From Pseudomonadota bacterium (lineage in GTDB: Bacteria; Pseudomonadota; Gammaproteobacteria; Steroidobacterales; Woeseiaceae), in contig JAHKKM010000004.1 in NCBI GenBank assembly GCA_020027645.1, forward strand, positions 1 to 59,048: a stretch of DNA of 59,048 nucleotides, written 5' to 3'. The notes beneath the pieces are model-generated. The model did no database searches. It was not told the origin of the DNA and saw nothing but the letters and a program-made list of their open reading frames with translations. The number at the start of each line of letters is the position of its first letter. Positions within the stretch are counted from its first letter, which is position 1. Positions 44,947-53,295 of the stretch are shown here, one piece after another. A program made the translations under genes and the position numbers.

Positions 44947-45669
44947 ATGTTTGCGCGTGCAGTGTGTTTGCTTATCGGGCTTGGTCTTGTCAATGGGTCG
45001 GCGGCCCAGACAGCGGCGCCCGAGGAGACCGGGCCCTGGTTCGGTCATGTGAAATTCGGCTACCTGGCGACCAGCGGTAACACCGAAAACTCGAATATGA
45101 ACTCCAGCTTTCAGCTTGGCTACACGGCGGGCAAGTGGGTCCACACCCTTGACGCATTTGCAGTCAACGCCAGCGAAAACGAGGCCACGACCGCCGAGGC
45201 ATATGAACTTGGCTGGAAGAGCGAACGCAACCTTAGCGAAGTGGACTTCCTCTTTGGCCGCTTGAACTGGAGGAAAGACCGTTTCAGCGGCTACCCGGAG
45301 CAATTCTCGGAGTCGGTAGGTTATGGCAGGCGGCTGATTGACAAGGCTCCGCACACGCTTAACGCTGAAATCGGTATCGGTGCCCGACAGGCCGAGCGGA
45401 TCGATGGTGTGACAGAGAATAACGGCATTCTTCGGGCCGGACTGGATTACAAGTGGCAGTTCAGCGAAACCGCCGCATTCACCCAGGATTTCGTGGTCGA
45501 AGCGGGCGCAGACAATACCTACCTCGAGTCGATCACGGCTATCACGGCGCGGCTGATTGGCGACCTTGCGCTGGTTGCGTCGTACACTATAAAGAACAAC
45601 AGCGATGTCTTGCCGGGCACGGAAAGCACGGACACCTACTCGGCAGTTTCCCTGGAATACGCATTCTAG
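44947..45669 (+). CDS. DUF481 outer-membrane beta-barrel protein (YdiY-like)
   Basis: A 240-aa protein with a signal peptide (MFARAVCLLIGLGLVNGSAA, cleavage around AQT). It has an alternating amphipathic strand pattern ending in the C-terminal Phe-type barrel signature (YSAVSLEYAF). FGYLATSGNTENSNMNSSF is the DUF481 opening. Expected in the outer membrane; function unknown. The ATG at 44947 is preceded by AATGGGAGATG, a good ribosome binding site. Confidence 0.88.
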   Translation: MFARAVCLLIGLGLVNGSAAQTAAPEETGPWFGHVKFGYLATSGNTENSNMNSSFQLGYTAGKWVHTLDAFAVNASENEATTAEAYELGWKSERNLSEVDFLFGRLNWRKDRFSGYPEQFSESVGYGRRLIDKAPHTLNAEIGIGARQAERIDGVTENNGILRAGLDYKWQFSETAAFTQDFVVEAGADNTYLESITAITARLIGDLALVASYTIKNNSDVLPGTESTDTYSAVSLEYAF

Positions 45670-45793
45670 ATATTGAAACCCCGCCCGGTCAGCTCAGCAT
45701 GCGGCCCGGCTTGCACCTGTAACCGGTTAAAATATCTGAATATTCTGGCAAGCGGCCCGGCCGCGCCTGTTGCGGCAAATTTGCCCCGGACGT

Positions 45794-45822
45794 TTGCAAT
45801 GGGGCTGGCCGTCAAGTAGAAT
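45794..45822 (+). promoter_or_regulatory. Promoter of the rplM-rpsI operon
   Basis: TTGCAA (45794-45799) and TAGAAT (45817-45822) are separated by exactly 17 bases. Transcription would begin near 45829, giving a leader of about 100 bases before rplM. Confidence 0.6.
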
Positions 45823-45829
45823 TTCGCGC

Positions 45830-45928
45830 CTTTCGCCGGGTAAACACAGGGCACAGCCCGATCCGGCGGGGTGGTTCGCCGGGCCGGCGCTGCTGCCCAA
45901 CGCTAGTCTCCAACTGGAATAATTGATC
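45830..45928 (+). promoter_or_regulatory. Candidate structured rplM (L13) leader
   Basis: The ~100-base untranslated leader is GC-rich and can form a closed structure: GGGCA at 45849-45853 pairs with TGCCC at 45894-45898, enclosing several GC stems. L13 leaders that let the protein repress its own operon are known in gammaproteobacteria; equivalence here is inferred. Confidence 0.4.
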
Positions 45929-46363
45929 ATGAAGACGTTTTCTGCCAAGCCGGACGAAGTTCGTCGCGACTGGTTTGTTGTCGATGCCGATGGCAAGACA
46001 CTTGGACGCCTGTCCACCGAAATTGCCCGCAGGTTGCGCGGCAAACACAAGCCGGAATATACGCCGCACGTGGATACGGGCGATTACATCGTTGTCGTCA
46101 ACGCCGACAAAATACGTGTAACCGGCAACAAGATGGAGGACAAGCTGTATCACCGCTATACCGGCTATGTCGGCAAACTGAAGGCGATACCGTTGAAAAA
46201 ACTGATGGAAGAGAAGCCGGAACGCGCGCTGCAATTCGCGGTAAAAGGAATGCTGCCGCGCAATCCTCTGGGCCGAAAAATGTTTGCAAAACTGCGTGTA
46301 TTTGCAGGCCCCGAGCACACACACGCAGCACAACAGCCAGTACCGCTGGAAATTAAGGCCTGA
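45929..46363 (+). CDS. rplM: 50S ribosomal protein L13
   Basis: L13 (uL13) is an early-assembly 50S protein. The 144-aa product begins [20 protein letters not shown] and includes [40 protein letters not shown] and [13 protein letters not shown] at 45929 is chosen; an in-frame TTG two codons upstream is unlikely. It is followed by rpsI as in all bacteria. Confidence 0.98.
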   Translation: MKTFSAKPDEVRRDWFVVDADGKTLGRLSTEIARRLRGKHKPEYTPHVDTGDYIVVVNADKIRVTGNKMEDKLYHRYTGYVGKLKAIPLKKLMEEKPERALQFAVKGMLPRNPLGRKMFAKLRVFAGPEHTHAAQQPVPLEIKA

Positions 46364-46395
46364 GGCGGGTCGCCGACAGGACTGAGGCAAGAACC

Positions 46396-46788
46396 ATGAC
46401 AGCAACACAATTTTACGGGACCGGCCGACGCAAGACGTCTACGGCGCGCGTATTTCTGACGCCGGGCACAGGCGAGATCAATATCAATGATCGGCCGCTG
46501 GATCGCTTTTTTGGACGGCAGACGGCGCGGATGATAGTGCGACAGCCGCTGGAGCTGATGAAGCTGGTCGACAAGTTCAATGTCAGCGTCACTGTCAGTG
46601 GCGGCGGCACGACAGGTCAGGCTGGCGCCATTCGTCATGGACTGACGCGGGCTCTCATGCAGTACGATGAATCCTTGCGAGCAGGCTTGCGAAAGGCCGG
46701 TTTCGTAACGCGCGATGCGCGAGAAGTGGAACGGAAGAAAGTCGGATTGCGCAAAGCAAGACGGGCTACGCAGTATTCCAAACGCTAG
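46396..46788 (+). CDS. rpsI: 30S ribosomal protein S9
   Basis: S9 (uS9) contacts the P-site tRNA with its C-terminal tail. The 130-aa product has [15 protein letters not shown] near the start, [20 protein letters not shown] in the middle, and the conserved tail [11 protein letters not shown]. Spacing from rplM is 32 bases. tRNA-Gln follows 44 bases after the stop. Confidence 0.98.
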   Translation: MTATQFYGTGRRKTSTARVFLTPGTGEININDRPLDRFFGRQTARMIVRQPLELMKLVDKFNVSVTVSGGGTTGQAGAIRHGLTRALMQYDESLRAGLRKAGFVTRDAREVERKKVGLRKARRATQYSKR

Positions 46789-46832
46789 TTCGATTTGGGC
46801 TTGATCGGACCTGTTTTTGCCTCAGGCGGATT

Positions 46833-46906
46833 TGGGGGATCGTCTAGTGGTAGGACTGCGGACTCTGACTCCGCCAACCAAGGTTCGAATCCTTGTCCCC
46901 CAGCCA
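46833..46906 (+). tRNA. tRNA-Gln (anticodon CUG)
   Basis: A complete cloverleaf: acceptor TGGGGGA/TCCCCCA, D stem GTC/GAC, anticodon stem GCGGA/TCCGC with loop CTCTGAC (anticodon CTG), T stem CAAGG/CCTTG with loop TTCGAAT, discriminator G and an encoded CCA at 46904-46906. The weak U1-type first pair is typical of tRNA-Gln. It reads CAG codons. Confidence 0.97.
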
Positions 46907-46913
46907 ACAAATG

Positions 46914-46942
46914 AAAAAGCCTTCCGAGCGGAAGGCTTTTTT
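46914..46942. terminator. Bidirectional intrinsic terminator between tRNA-Gln and rpiA
   Basis: GCCTTCC (46919-46925) and GGAAGGC (46930-46936) form a perfect stem around GAGC, flanked by AAAAA on the left and TTTTTT on the right. It works for the tRNA transcript on the plus strand and for rpiA on the minus strand. Confidence 0.92.
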
Positions 46943-46960
46943 GTTTGTTGGCTGGTTTGT

Positions 46961-47620
46961 CTACTTGCCGATAACGCGTATTCCCGAATCGTCGCCGATT
47001 ATCAACACGTCGGCTGGACGGTGTGCAAAAATTCCTACGGTTAGCACGCCAGGCAACTGATTGATCCGGGTCTCCATTTCCATCGGATTGCTGATGACCA
47101 GGTTATGGACATCGAGAATATGATTACCGTTATCGGTAACAAATTTCTCTCTCCAGACCGGCTGCCCGCGCATTTTTGCAAGCTTTCGCGCCACAAACGA
47201 CTGGGCCATTGGGATTACCTCGATCGGCAACGGGAACTTGCCGAGCATGCCAACCAGTTTGCTGTCGTCGATGATGCAGACAAACTTGCGGGCGGCTCCA
47301 GCCAGAACCTTTTCCCGGGTCAATGCGCCCCCACCGCCTTTGATCAGCTGCAGGTGCTTGTTTGCCTCGTCTGCGCCGTCGATATACAGATCGAGATCGC
47401 CGACCTCGTTCAATAGCGATACTTCGAATCCAAGTTCCTCCAGTCTGGTCGTCGTGGCGGTTGAACTCGAGACCACGCTGCGAATGCGATCTTTGACGCC
47501 TGGCAGCAGGTCGATAAGGTGATTGACCGTGGAGCCTGTGCCAACCCCGAGAACTGTGTTGTCCCCGATGTAATTGAGTGCTGCTTTGGCAGCGTTCCGT
47601 TTCTTGTCGTCGGGTTGCAT
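46961..47620 (-). CDS. rpiA: Ribose-5-phosphate isomerase A
   Basis: RpiA interconverts ribose-5-P and ribulose-5-P, complementing Rpe. The 219-aa product has LGVGTGSTVNHLI, SSSTATTTRLEELG, the catalytic DLYIDGADEAN, and LIKGGGGALTREKVLA. The ATG is at 47620. It ends at the shared terminator with tRNA-Gln. Confidence 0.97.
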   Translation of the reverse strand: MQPDDKKRNAAKAALNYIGDNTVLGVGTGSTVNHLIDLLPGVKDRIRSVVSSSTATTTRLEELGFEVSLLNEVGDLDLYIDGADEANKHLQLIKGGGGALTREKVLAGAARKFVCIIDDSKLVGMLGKFPLPIEVIPMAQSFVARKLAKMRGQPVWREKFVTDNGNHILDVHNLVISNPMEMETRINQLPGVLTVGIFAHRPADVLIIGDDSGIRVIGK

Positions 47621-47743
47621 TGGGTCGATTGATTCCGATTTATGGCGCGACTCGCGTTATCGGACGGGCTGATCAAAGCTTGAATCCGCGGTGAGCTTAG
47701 CGGATCAACGCAGGCGGCGCCAGATCACGGGCCGCAAAACGAA

Positions 47744-47767
47744 ATATGCCCGCTTTCGCGGGCATAT
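47744..47767 (-). terminator. Intrinsic terminator downstream of the lysine-rich gene
   Basis: ATATGCCCGC (47744-47753) and GCGGGCATAT (47758-47767) make a 10-bp stem; on the minus strand the loop reads GAAA, a stable GNRA tetraloop, followed by TTCGTTTT. It lies 78 bases after the stop of the lysine-rich gene. Confidence 0.75.
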
Positions 47768-47844
47768 CTCTTATTTTGGAAGAAGGCTTACGGCAATCAC
47801 TTCGGCTCCAGAGCCGTCGAGCTGCCGATCTTCCAATCCGTCAG

Positions 47845-48105
47845 CTAGCCTTTCTTGGAGCCCATTGCTGGAGCCGCCGGCTTGCTGGCTTTTCTCTTGG
47901 CTCGGCGCTTCGATTTGCGCTTGGCCTTCTTCTTGGCTTTTTTCTTGGTCCTTCGTTTGGCTTTCTTTTTGGCTTTTCGCTTGCCCTTTTTCTTGCCAGC
48001 CTTTCTCTTCGTCTTACGCTTTGTAGCCTTTTTCTTTGCTGTCTTTCGCTTCTTGCCGCCTTTGCGCTTCGAAGCTTTCTTACTGCCCTTCTTTTTGGTA
48101 GCCAT
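47845..48105 (-). CDS. Lysine-rich histone-like basic protein
   Basis: An 86-aa, extremely basic protein made of Lys/Arg/Ala repeats (runs of KKAKRK, KRKTKRK type), ending SKPAAPAMGSKKG. It resembles the C-terminal arms of bacterial H1-like proteins and AlgP-type tails and should bind DNA or RNA through charge. GGAG lies 7 bases before ATG 48105 (a second ATG just upstream is too close). Low-complexity composition makes homology assignment unreliable. It is flanked downstream by an intrinsic terminator, so it is transcribed by itself or with fau. Confidence 0.75.
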   Translation of the reverse strand: MATKKKGSKKASKRKGGKKRKTAKKKATKRKTKRKAGKKKGKRKAKKKAKRRTKKKAKKKAKRKSKRRAKRKASKPAAPAMGSKKG

Positions 48106-48108
48106 CAT

Positions 48109-48430
48109 TTTCTCCGTGTCGGGTACCCGGCGTTGAGTATATACAACAAAAGCTAAAAATCCAGCACGTTAAGTGAACGGGTTAACATTTTTGAAGATTC
48201 CGAAAACAAGAGTTTTCGGCGTGAAAATGCCTGAAAGAATTCTCCACGCTTGTGTTCGAGCCGGCAGGAATCACTACTGTCCGTTATCAGCAACACGGAA
48301 TTTTCACTTCGACACGAAAAAATTTTCAAGCAAAAAACACGCTGCAATCCTCCACTGAGAATATCCGGAACAATTCTCCGCGTGATGTTGCACAGGAAGA
48401 GTCTGTCACCGACTGTCGTTGCTACGGCCG
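48109..48430. other. AT-rich 322-base gap with a small hairpin
   Basis: Between fau and the lysine-rich gene (both minus) the sequence is markedly AT-richer than neighbours. CCGAAAAC-AAGA-GTTTTCGG at 48200-48219 is a perfect 8-bp stem with a tetraloop but no U-tract on either side. TATATA near 48138-48143 could be the -10 of the lysine-rich gene. I see no convincing coding frame; a short ncRNA is possible. Confidence 0.4.
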
Positions 48431-49030
48431 TCAGGCGGCCTGCGTAATAATGCGAAAAAGCCGTATATCCCAAGGGTTTGGCGCGATTTCGTCGACTTTC
48501 TGGCAATCGAAAGCGACCCCGACAAGTTTTGGTTTCAGAAATAATTTCCGGTGTCTGAGAAATGAAAACGTACGATCGTAGTAGCCACCGCCCATACCGA
48601 TGCGATGATGATCCGAATCAAACGCAACCACCGGCACGATAACCAGATCGAACAAGGATGCCGCCAGCACAGATCCGCCAATTGGTTCCGGAATGCCAAA
48701 CGGGCCGCTGGCGAATTCGCTCTCGGGCCGGATCTCGCGGAAGGTCAACTTGCCGCTGCCACGCGTGTCCGGGACGAAAATGCGCTTCTTCATGCGCCAG
48801 GCGCGCAGGATTATGGCGGACGTGTCGACCTCGCTACCGGTCGACAGATAACAGGCAATCAACCGGCTGCGAACAAAAATTGGCATGTGAGTGACGCGGT
48901 CCGCGATCATTCCGGACGCGCTCACGCGATCTGGTTCCGGCATCGTGTTACGACGGTGACGGGCGTCACGTCGCATCGTTGACTGCAGTGTCATGCCGGC
49001 GGATACGGCACCTGTCCTGGGTTTTGCCAT
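48431..49030 (-). CDS. fau: 5-formyltetrahydrofolate cyclo-ligase
   Basis: YgfA/Fau converts 5-formyl-THF to 5,10-methenyl-THF, recycling a folate by-product. The 199-aa product has the C-terminal signature RIGMGGGYYDRTFSFL and the central FVPDTRGSGKLTFREI. ATG at 49030 has GAGGTAG upstream. It lies directly after the 6S RNA candidate and zapA, the conserved zapA-ssrS-fau order. Confidence 0.94.
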   Translation of the reverse strand: MAKPRTGAVSAGMTLQSTMRRDARHRRNTMPEPDRVSASGMIADRVTHMPIFVRSRLIACYLSTGSEVDTSAIILRAWRMKKRIFVPDTRGSGKLTFREIRPESEFASGPFGIPEPIGGSVLAASLFDLVIVPVVAFDSDHHRIGMGGGYYDRTFSFLRHRKLFLKPKLVGVAFDCQKVDEIAPNPWDIRLFRIITQAA

Positions 49031-49130
49031 CAGCTACCTCTTGAGGCGGGGCCGCGCACACGCCGCCTGTGCCCGCTTACAACCGTGTCGACTTGTCCGA
49101 CTGGTTGAGTCCGCCGAAATGGGATTGGAT

Positions 49131-49319
49131 GACGCCTCCCGCCTGTGCCGTTACCGGCCGTCGCTCTCGAACCGGAGCAACAAGTGGGGCCAGCCGTGAC
49201 AACAACAGGCTTCCCACCGAAGTGGTAGTGCGCATATGTTGCCTACAGAGCACGACCCCGAGGTAAAACGTTAGGGTCGAAAGGTTTCCAGGCCAGCATC
49301 GTACACTGCAGGAGGCGTC
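49131..49319 (-). ncRNA. ssrS: 6S RNA (ssrS) candidate
   Basis: In the 349-base gap between zapA and fau, GACGCCTCCTGC at the minus-strand 5' end (49319-49308) pairs with GCGGGAGGCGTC at the 3' end (49142-49131), 12 bp with one G-U. The enclosed length is 189 bases, the size of 6S RNA. Further pairing continues inward (GTG/CAC, CTGGCC/GGCCGG), then large internal loops, then an apical CCAC-TTCG-GTGG hairpin near 49220. 6S RNA mimics an open promoter and sequesters sigma70 RNA polymerase. Identity rests on synteny, size and fold rather than sequence match. Confidence 0.72.
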
Positions 49320-49379
49320 AATTCTGTTGGTACCGAAGGGCCTTGTTACCAGGGCTGCCAACGGTTCCTGATTCCGGCT

Positions 49380-49694
49380 TCAGAGGTCCAGTTGCCGTCC
49401 GGCGCCCAGTGCGGCATCAACCCGATCGGCAATCAGCTTCAATCTGGGGCCGAAATGATGCTCGAGGGCCTTATCCTTGGCTCGAGAATGCAGCAACTCA
49501 TTCGCCATATTCAGCGCCGCCATGACGGCGATACGGTCAAGGCCAACGACCTTGCCGCTATCCCGAATCTCGCGCATTTTTGCGTTCAGCACTTCGGCTG
49601 AATCCAGCAGGTCAGTTCTTTCGCTGGCCGGGCACGAAACCTGGTATTCCTTTTCCAGGATCCGGACACTGACGTGCGCATAAACATCATTCAT
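49380..49694 (-). CDS. zapA: Cell division protein ZapA
   Basis: ZapA crosslinks FtsZ filaments at midcell. The 104-aa product starts MNDVYAHVSVRILEKEYQVSCP and continues with ELLDSAEVLNAKM-type helix and DRIAVMAALNMANELL, the family core. ATG 49694 is chosen over the TTG one codon earlier. It is followed on the same strand by the 6S RNA. Confidence 0.93.
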   Translation of the reverse strand: MNDVYAHVSVRILEKEYQVSCPASERTDLLDSAEVLNAKMREIRDSGKVVGLDRIAVMAALNMANELLHSRAKDKALEHHFGPRLKLIADRVDAALGAGRQLDL

Positions 49695-49734
49695 CAAATA
49701 TTTCCTGTCCGATTTAAGGGCATGCGCGACACCG

Positions 49735-49965
49735 TCAGCCTCCCTGTTCCATCGCTTTGAGACGTCCTATCATCGCTTCGACCCGCGCCCGAACCTGTTC
49801 ATTCTTCTGCAGCAAGGTAGCGCGCTCCGCCGTGAGCACGTCCTGGCGCTGCTTCAAGGAACGGTTTTCATCCTGGAGCTGGTCGCAGACGTTCACGAGT
49901 GCATCAACGCGCTGCTCCAGCCGCTTGAGCTGTTGTTCGAACATGACATTGACGTTGTCGGCCAT
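49735..49965 (-). CDS. TIGR02449-type coiled-coil protein (ZapB-like neighbour of zapA)
   Basis: A 76-aa protein that is one continuous coiled coil (FEQQLKRLEQRVDALVNVCD, then RQDVLTAERATLLQKNEQV). This small family sits next to zapA in many gammaproteobacteria and resembles ZapB in length and heptads. A role in division is likely but inferred. It is 40 bases upstream of zapA and diverges from ygfB. Confidence 0.88.
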   Translation of the reverse strand: MADNVNVMFEQQLKRLEQRVDALVNVCDQLQDENRSLKQRQDVLTAERATLLQKNEQVRARVEAMIGRLKAMEQGG

Positions 49966-50109
49966 AGCGGCAATATAGAGCCGCTACGGCGTAGAATCAA
50001 TCGGTGCCAGGGCCTAAATCAGACTGAAATGGCCCATCGGGACATTACGTGGGATTATGCTGACCGCTGGCAATACCCGGCAAGTAATCTGGAATTAGCG
50101 AACGGTGCA

Positions 50110-50700
50110 ATGAGAGACACTGTCGATCATTACGAACTCGATGCCGCACTCCGGCGTTGCGGATCCAGTTGGAACGCGTCGCAGGCACACGGCCTGGTTT
50201 GCAGCCGGCTGGCATTGTGTGGCGCGGAAGCGCTCGACCGCTGGTTGGCCCAGGTACTCGAAGACACTGACCCCAACAACGCCCTCCGGCAGGAGTGTGC
50301 TGCGAAGCTTCGTCAGCTGCATGACGACACCGAGCGGCAACTTGCCGAGCTTGGATCGGAGTTCAACCTGTTGCTGCCGGACGAGAGCGAGAGTCCAGCG
50401 GTTCGCACCGAGGCCATGGCACAATGGTGCGAAGGGTTTCTTAACGGGCTGGTACTTGGCGTGCAAGGCGATGTTCTGAAGAAGCGCCTCGCGGGCGAGC
50501 CGCTTAACGACATAATCAGGGACATGTTGGAAATTACCCGCGCCGAAGTGGACGAGGATGCCGATGACGAATCCACTGAAGTGGCGTTTGTGGAGCTGCA
50601 GGAATACTTGCGCGTTGTTACCCAGCTGGTCTATGAAGAACTGGCGGAGTTTCGCCAGCCGCCGGCAGTCACAAACCGCTCGTCAAACCAGATGCATTGA
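50110..50700 (+). CDS. ygfB: UPF0149 family protein YgfB
   Basis: A 196-aa YgfB/YecA-family protein (UPF0149). It has NASQAHGLVCSRLALCGAEA, MAQWCEGFLNGLVLGVQG and EVAFVELQEYLRVVTQLVYEEL, all family hallmarks. In Pseudomonas the homologue modulates beta-lactamase expression. ATG 50110 (MRDTVDHYELDAALRR) is chosen; the frame continues upstream without support. Conserved placement between zapA and pepP. Confidence 0.9.
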   Translation: MRDTVDHYELDAALRRCGSSWNASQAHGLVCSRLALCGAEALDRWLAQVLEDTDPNNALRQECAAKLRQLHDDTERQLAELGSEFNLLLPDESESPAVRTEAMAQWCEGFLNGLVLGVQGDVLKKRLAGEPLNDIIRDMLEITRAEVDEDADDESTEVAFVELQEYLRVVTQLVYEELAEFRQPPAVTNRSSNQMH

Positions 50701-50724
50701 ATCCGGCATGTACTTCGGGGAATC

Positions 50725-52026
50725 ATGAACAGCGAGGAATTCACGCGCCGCCGCCAGACGCTTATGCGCATGGTTGGCGACAGCGGAATTGCCATTTTGC
50801 CGAGCGCCCCGCAGTCCGTTCGAAGCAGGGATGTCGAATACAAATACCGGCAGGACAGCGATTTCTATTACCTGACGGGATTCGCCGAACCGGAGTCCGT
50901 GGCGGTGCTGGCTCCCGGGCGCGCCAACGGTGAGTTCATTCTGTTTTGCCGCGAGCGGGACAGCCACAAGGAGCGTTGGGACGGATCACGGTCCGGAACC
51001 GACGGAGCCGTGGCAGACTTTTCCGCTGACGATGCATTTCCGATCTCCGACATAGACGACATCCTGCCGGGTCTCATGGAGTCCAGAAGCAGTGTCTATT
51101 ACACCATGGGTGCCTATGCCGAGTTCGACACGCAAGTTGCCGAGTGGGTCAAGTCGCTTCGATTAAAGGGCTCTTCGGGCATTCACACACCTCAGGAATT
51201 TGTTGCCCTCGATCATGTGTTGCACGACATGCGGCTGTACAAAAGCCGCGCCGAAATTGCGGCATTGCGCCGCTCGGCAAAGATTGCCGTTGGCGCGCAT
51301 ACGCGAGCCATATCAATGATTTCTCCCGGACTTTTCGAATATGAAGTCGAGGCAGAGTACCTTCACGAATTCCGCCGCCACAACGCCACAATGTCCTACA
51401 GCCCCATAGTCGGGACCGGCGCCAACGCCTGTACACTGCATTACATCAGCAACAGCGCCAAACTGCAGTCCGGCGACCTCGTGCTGATCGATGCCGGCTG
51501 TGAGCTCGACTACTACGCATCCGACATCACCAGGACCCTGCCTGTCAGTGGCAGGTTTTCGCCGGAGCAACTTGCGGTCTATGAAATCGTCCTCGAAGCG
51601 CAGCTTGCGGCGATTGGCAAGGCGCGCGTCGGCAATCACTGGAACGACCCGCATGACGCAGCCGTCAACGTCATCACGCGCGGCCTCAAGAAGTTGGGCT
51701 TGCTCGAAGGATCCGTGCAGCGCCTGGTGCGCGATAGCGCCTACCGCGAATTTTTCATGCATCGCACCGGACACTGGCTCGGAATGGACGTTCACGACGT
51801 CGGGGACTACAAGGTCGGTGATGAGTGGCGCCAACTCGAGGCTGGCATGGTGATGACAGTGGAGCCTGGTATCTATATCAGCGACAGCCGCAAGGTTGCA
51901 GCTCGCTGGAGACACATCGGAGTTCGCATCGAAGACGACGTGGCAGTCACGGCCAATGGTCCGGAAGTTCTGACCGGGTCGCTGGTCAAGGAACCGGACG
52001 CGATCGAAAAGCTGATGGCGCAGTAG
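50725..52026 (+). CDS. pepP: Xaa-Pro aminopeptidase P
   Basis: PepP removes N-terminal residues preceding proline. The 433-aa pita-bread peptidase has the aminopeptidase-P N-terminal domain (~1-170). The metal ligands are in VLIDAGCELDYYASDITRT, HRTGHWLGMDVHDVG, VEPGIYI and RIEDDVAVT. ATG 50725 follows a GGGG-containing leader, 24 bases after ygfB. Confidence 0.95.
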   Translation: MNSEEFTRRRQTLMRMVGDSGIAILPSAPQSVRSRDVEYKYRQDSDFYYLTGFAEPESVAVLAPGRANGEFILFCRERDSHKERWDGSRSGTDGAVADFSADDAFPISDIDDILPGLMESRSSVYYTMGAYAEFDTQVAEWVKSLRLKGSSGIHTPQEFVALDHVLHDMRLYKSRAEIAALRRSAKIAVGAHTRAISMISPGLFEYEVEAEYLHEFRRHNATMSYSPIVGTGANACTLHYISNSAKLQSGDLVLIDAGCELDYYASDITRTLPVSGRFSPEQLAVYEIVLEAQLAAIGKARVGNHWNDPHDAAVNVITRGLKKLGLLEGSVQRLVRDSAYREFFMHRTGHWLGMDVHDVGDYKVGDEWRQLEAGMVMTVEPGIYISDSRKVAARWRHIGVRIEDDVAVTANGPEVLTGSLVKEPDAIEKLMAQ

Positions 52027-52032
52027 AAAGGC

Positions 52033-53295
52033 ATGCTGCGCTTGGCGACTGATGCAAGGCCCGACTACGATATCATCGTCGCCGGCGGCGGCATGATCGG
52101 CACCAGCCTGGCCATCGCGCTGGAGCCGCTCGGCCTCAGTGTTGCCGTTATCGAGCCGGTCGCACGCCACGACCGCGAACAACCCAGTTTCGACGAACGA
52201 TCGACGGCACTGTCACGCAGCAGTCAACGGATGTTCGAGGCCATGGGCCTCTGGTCCGAAATTGTCGCCGGCGCGACGCCGATTCGCAGCATTCACGTGT
52301 CTGAGAAAGGGCGTTTCGGTTTTTCCCATATCGATGCGACCGAGCAACAGGTCGAAGCGCTCGGCTATGTGGTTATCAACCGGGTACTCGGCGAAGTCCT
52401 GAACGGCACACTTTCACGCCTGAAGAATGTCGAAATGCTGTGTCCAGCCAGGATCTCCGCCGTCGCGGCAGAACAAGCAGGCGACACTGCTGTTGTGCAG
52501 CTTGAGTCTGACCAGGGAACCCGCAGGCTCGAGTGCCGTTTGCTGGTGGCCGCCGATGGCGCGAAATCTGCCGTGCGCGACATGCTCGGCATCAGCGCCA
52601 GGACCAGTGACTATGGGCAGCAGGCGGTTATCGGTAATGTGATGCCCGAGATAGCGCCGGATAACCGGGCTTTTGAGCGATTTACTGCCGATGGTCCTGT
52701 CGCAATGCTGCCGATCGCCGATAACCGGGCCGCCTTTGTCTGGATCCTGTCAGCCGATCGAGCGAGGTCCGTCATGGAATTGGATGACGCGTTGTTTACC
52801 GACGCCTTGCAACAGGCGTTCGGCTTTCGTCTTGGCAGCTTTTCGAGAGTGGGCCAGCGCGCGGTGTATCCGCTGGCGCTGACCCGGGCCAACAGCCTGA
52901 CTGGACGGCGAGGTGTGCTGGTCGGGAATGCGGCGCATGGCCTGCACCCGGTCGCGGCGCAGGGATTCAATCTCGGATTGCGTGATGTTGCGGCACTGTG
53001 CGATTGCCTGCTGGATGCAATGCTGGAGGCCGCACCGGATCGCGCGGATCCCGGATCGCCGGAGTTGCTCCAGTCGTATGCCAGCTGGCGACAGGCGGAC
53101 CATAGCAAAGTGGTTCGATTCACCGACGGACTGGTGCGACTGTTTGGTGATCAGCGCGGTCCGCTCAGGTTTATGCGCAATGCCGGCATGCTGGGCTTCG
53201 ACCTGATTCCAGGTGTTCGCTCGTTGTTCGCGCGACATACCATGGGCCTTGCAGGCCGCCTGCCCAGGTTGTCGCGCGGCGTGCCCTTAAGATGA
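52033..53295 (+). CDS. ubiH: 2-octaprenyl-6-methoxyphenyl hydroxylase
   Basis: UbiH is an FAD monooxygenase of ubiquinone synthesis. The 420-aa product has the FAD-binding GGGMIGTSLAIALE near residues 18-31, VAADGAKSAVRDMLGI, and the family motif VLVGNAAHGLHPVAAQG (~295), with N in place of the more common D. It begins 6 bases after pepP and overlaps the next hydroxylase by ATGA. Confidence 0.93.
   Translation: MLRLATDARPDYDIIVAGGGMIGTSLAIALEPLGLSVAVIEPVARHDREQPSFDERSTALSRSSQRMFEAMGLWSEIVAGATPIRSIHVSEKGRFGFSHIDATEQQVEALGYVVINRVLGEVLNGTLSRLKNVEMLCPARISAVAAEQAGDTAVVQLESDQGTRRLECRLLVAADGAKSAVRDMLGISARTSDYGQQAVIGNVMPEIAPDNRAFERFTADGPVAMLPIADNRAAFVWILSADRARSVMELDDALFTDALQQAFGFRLGSFSRVGQRAVYPLALTRANSLTGRRGVLVGNAAHGLHPVAAQGFNLGLRDVAALCDCLLDAMLEAAPDRADPGSPELLQSYASWRQADHSKVVRFTDGLVRLFGDQRGPLRFMRNAGMLGFDLIPGVRSLFARHTMGLAGRLPRLSRGVPLR

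Noticed and set aside
47855-48136. Apparent Leu/Phe-rich membrane protein on the plus strand
   Set aside because: It is the complement of the AAG/AAA-rich lysine codons of the minus-strand basic protein, which automatically read as CTT/TTC-type hydrophobic codons.
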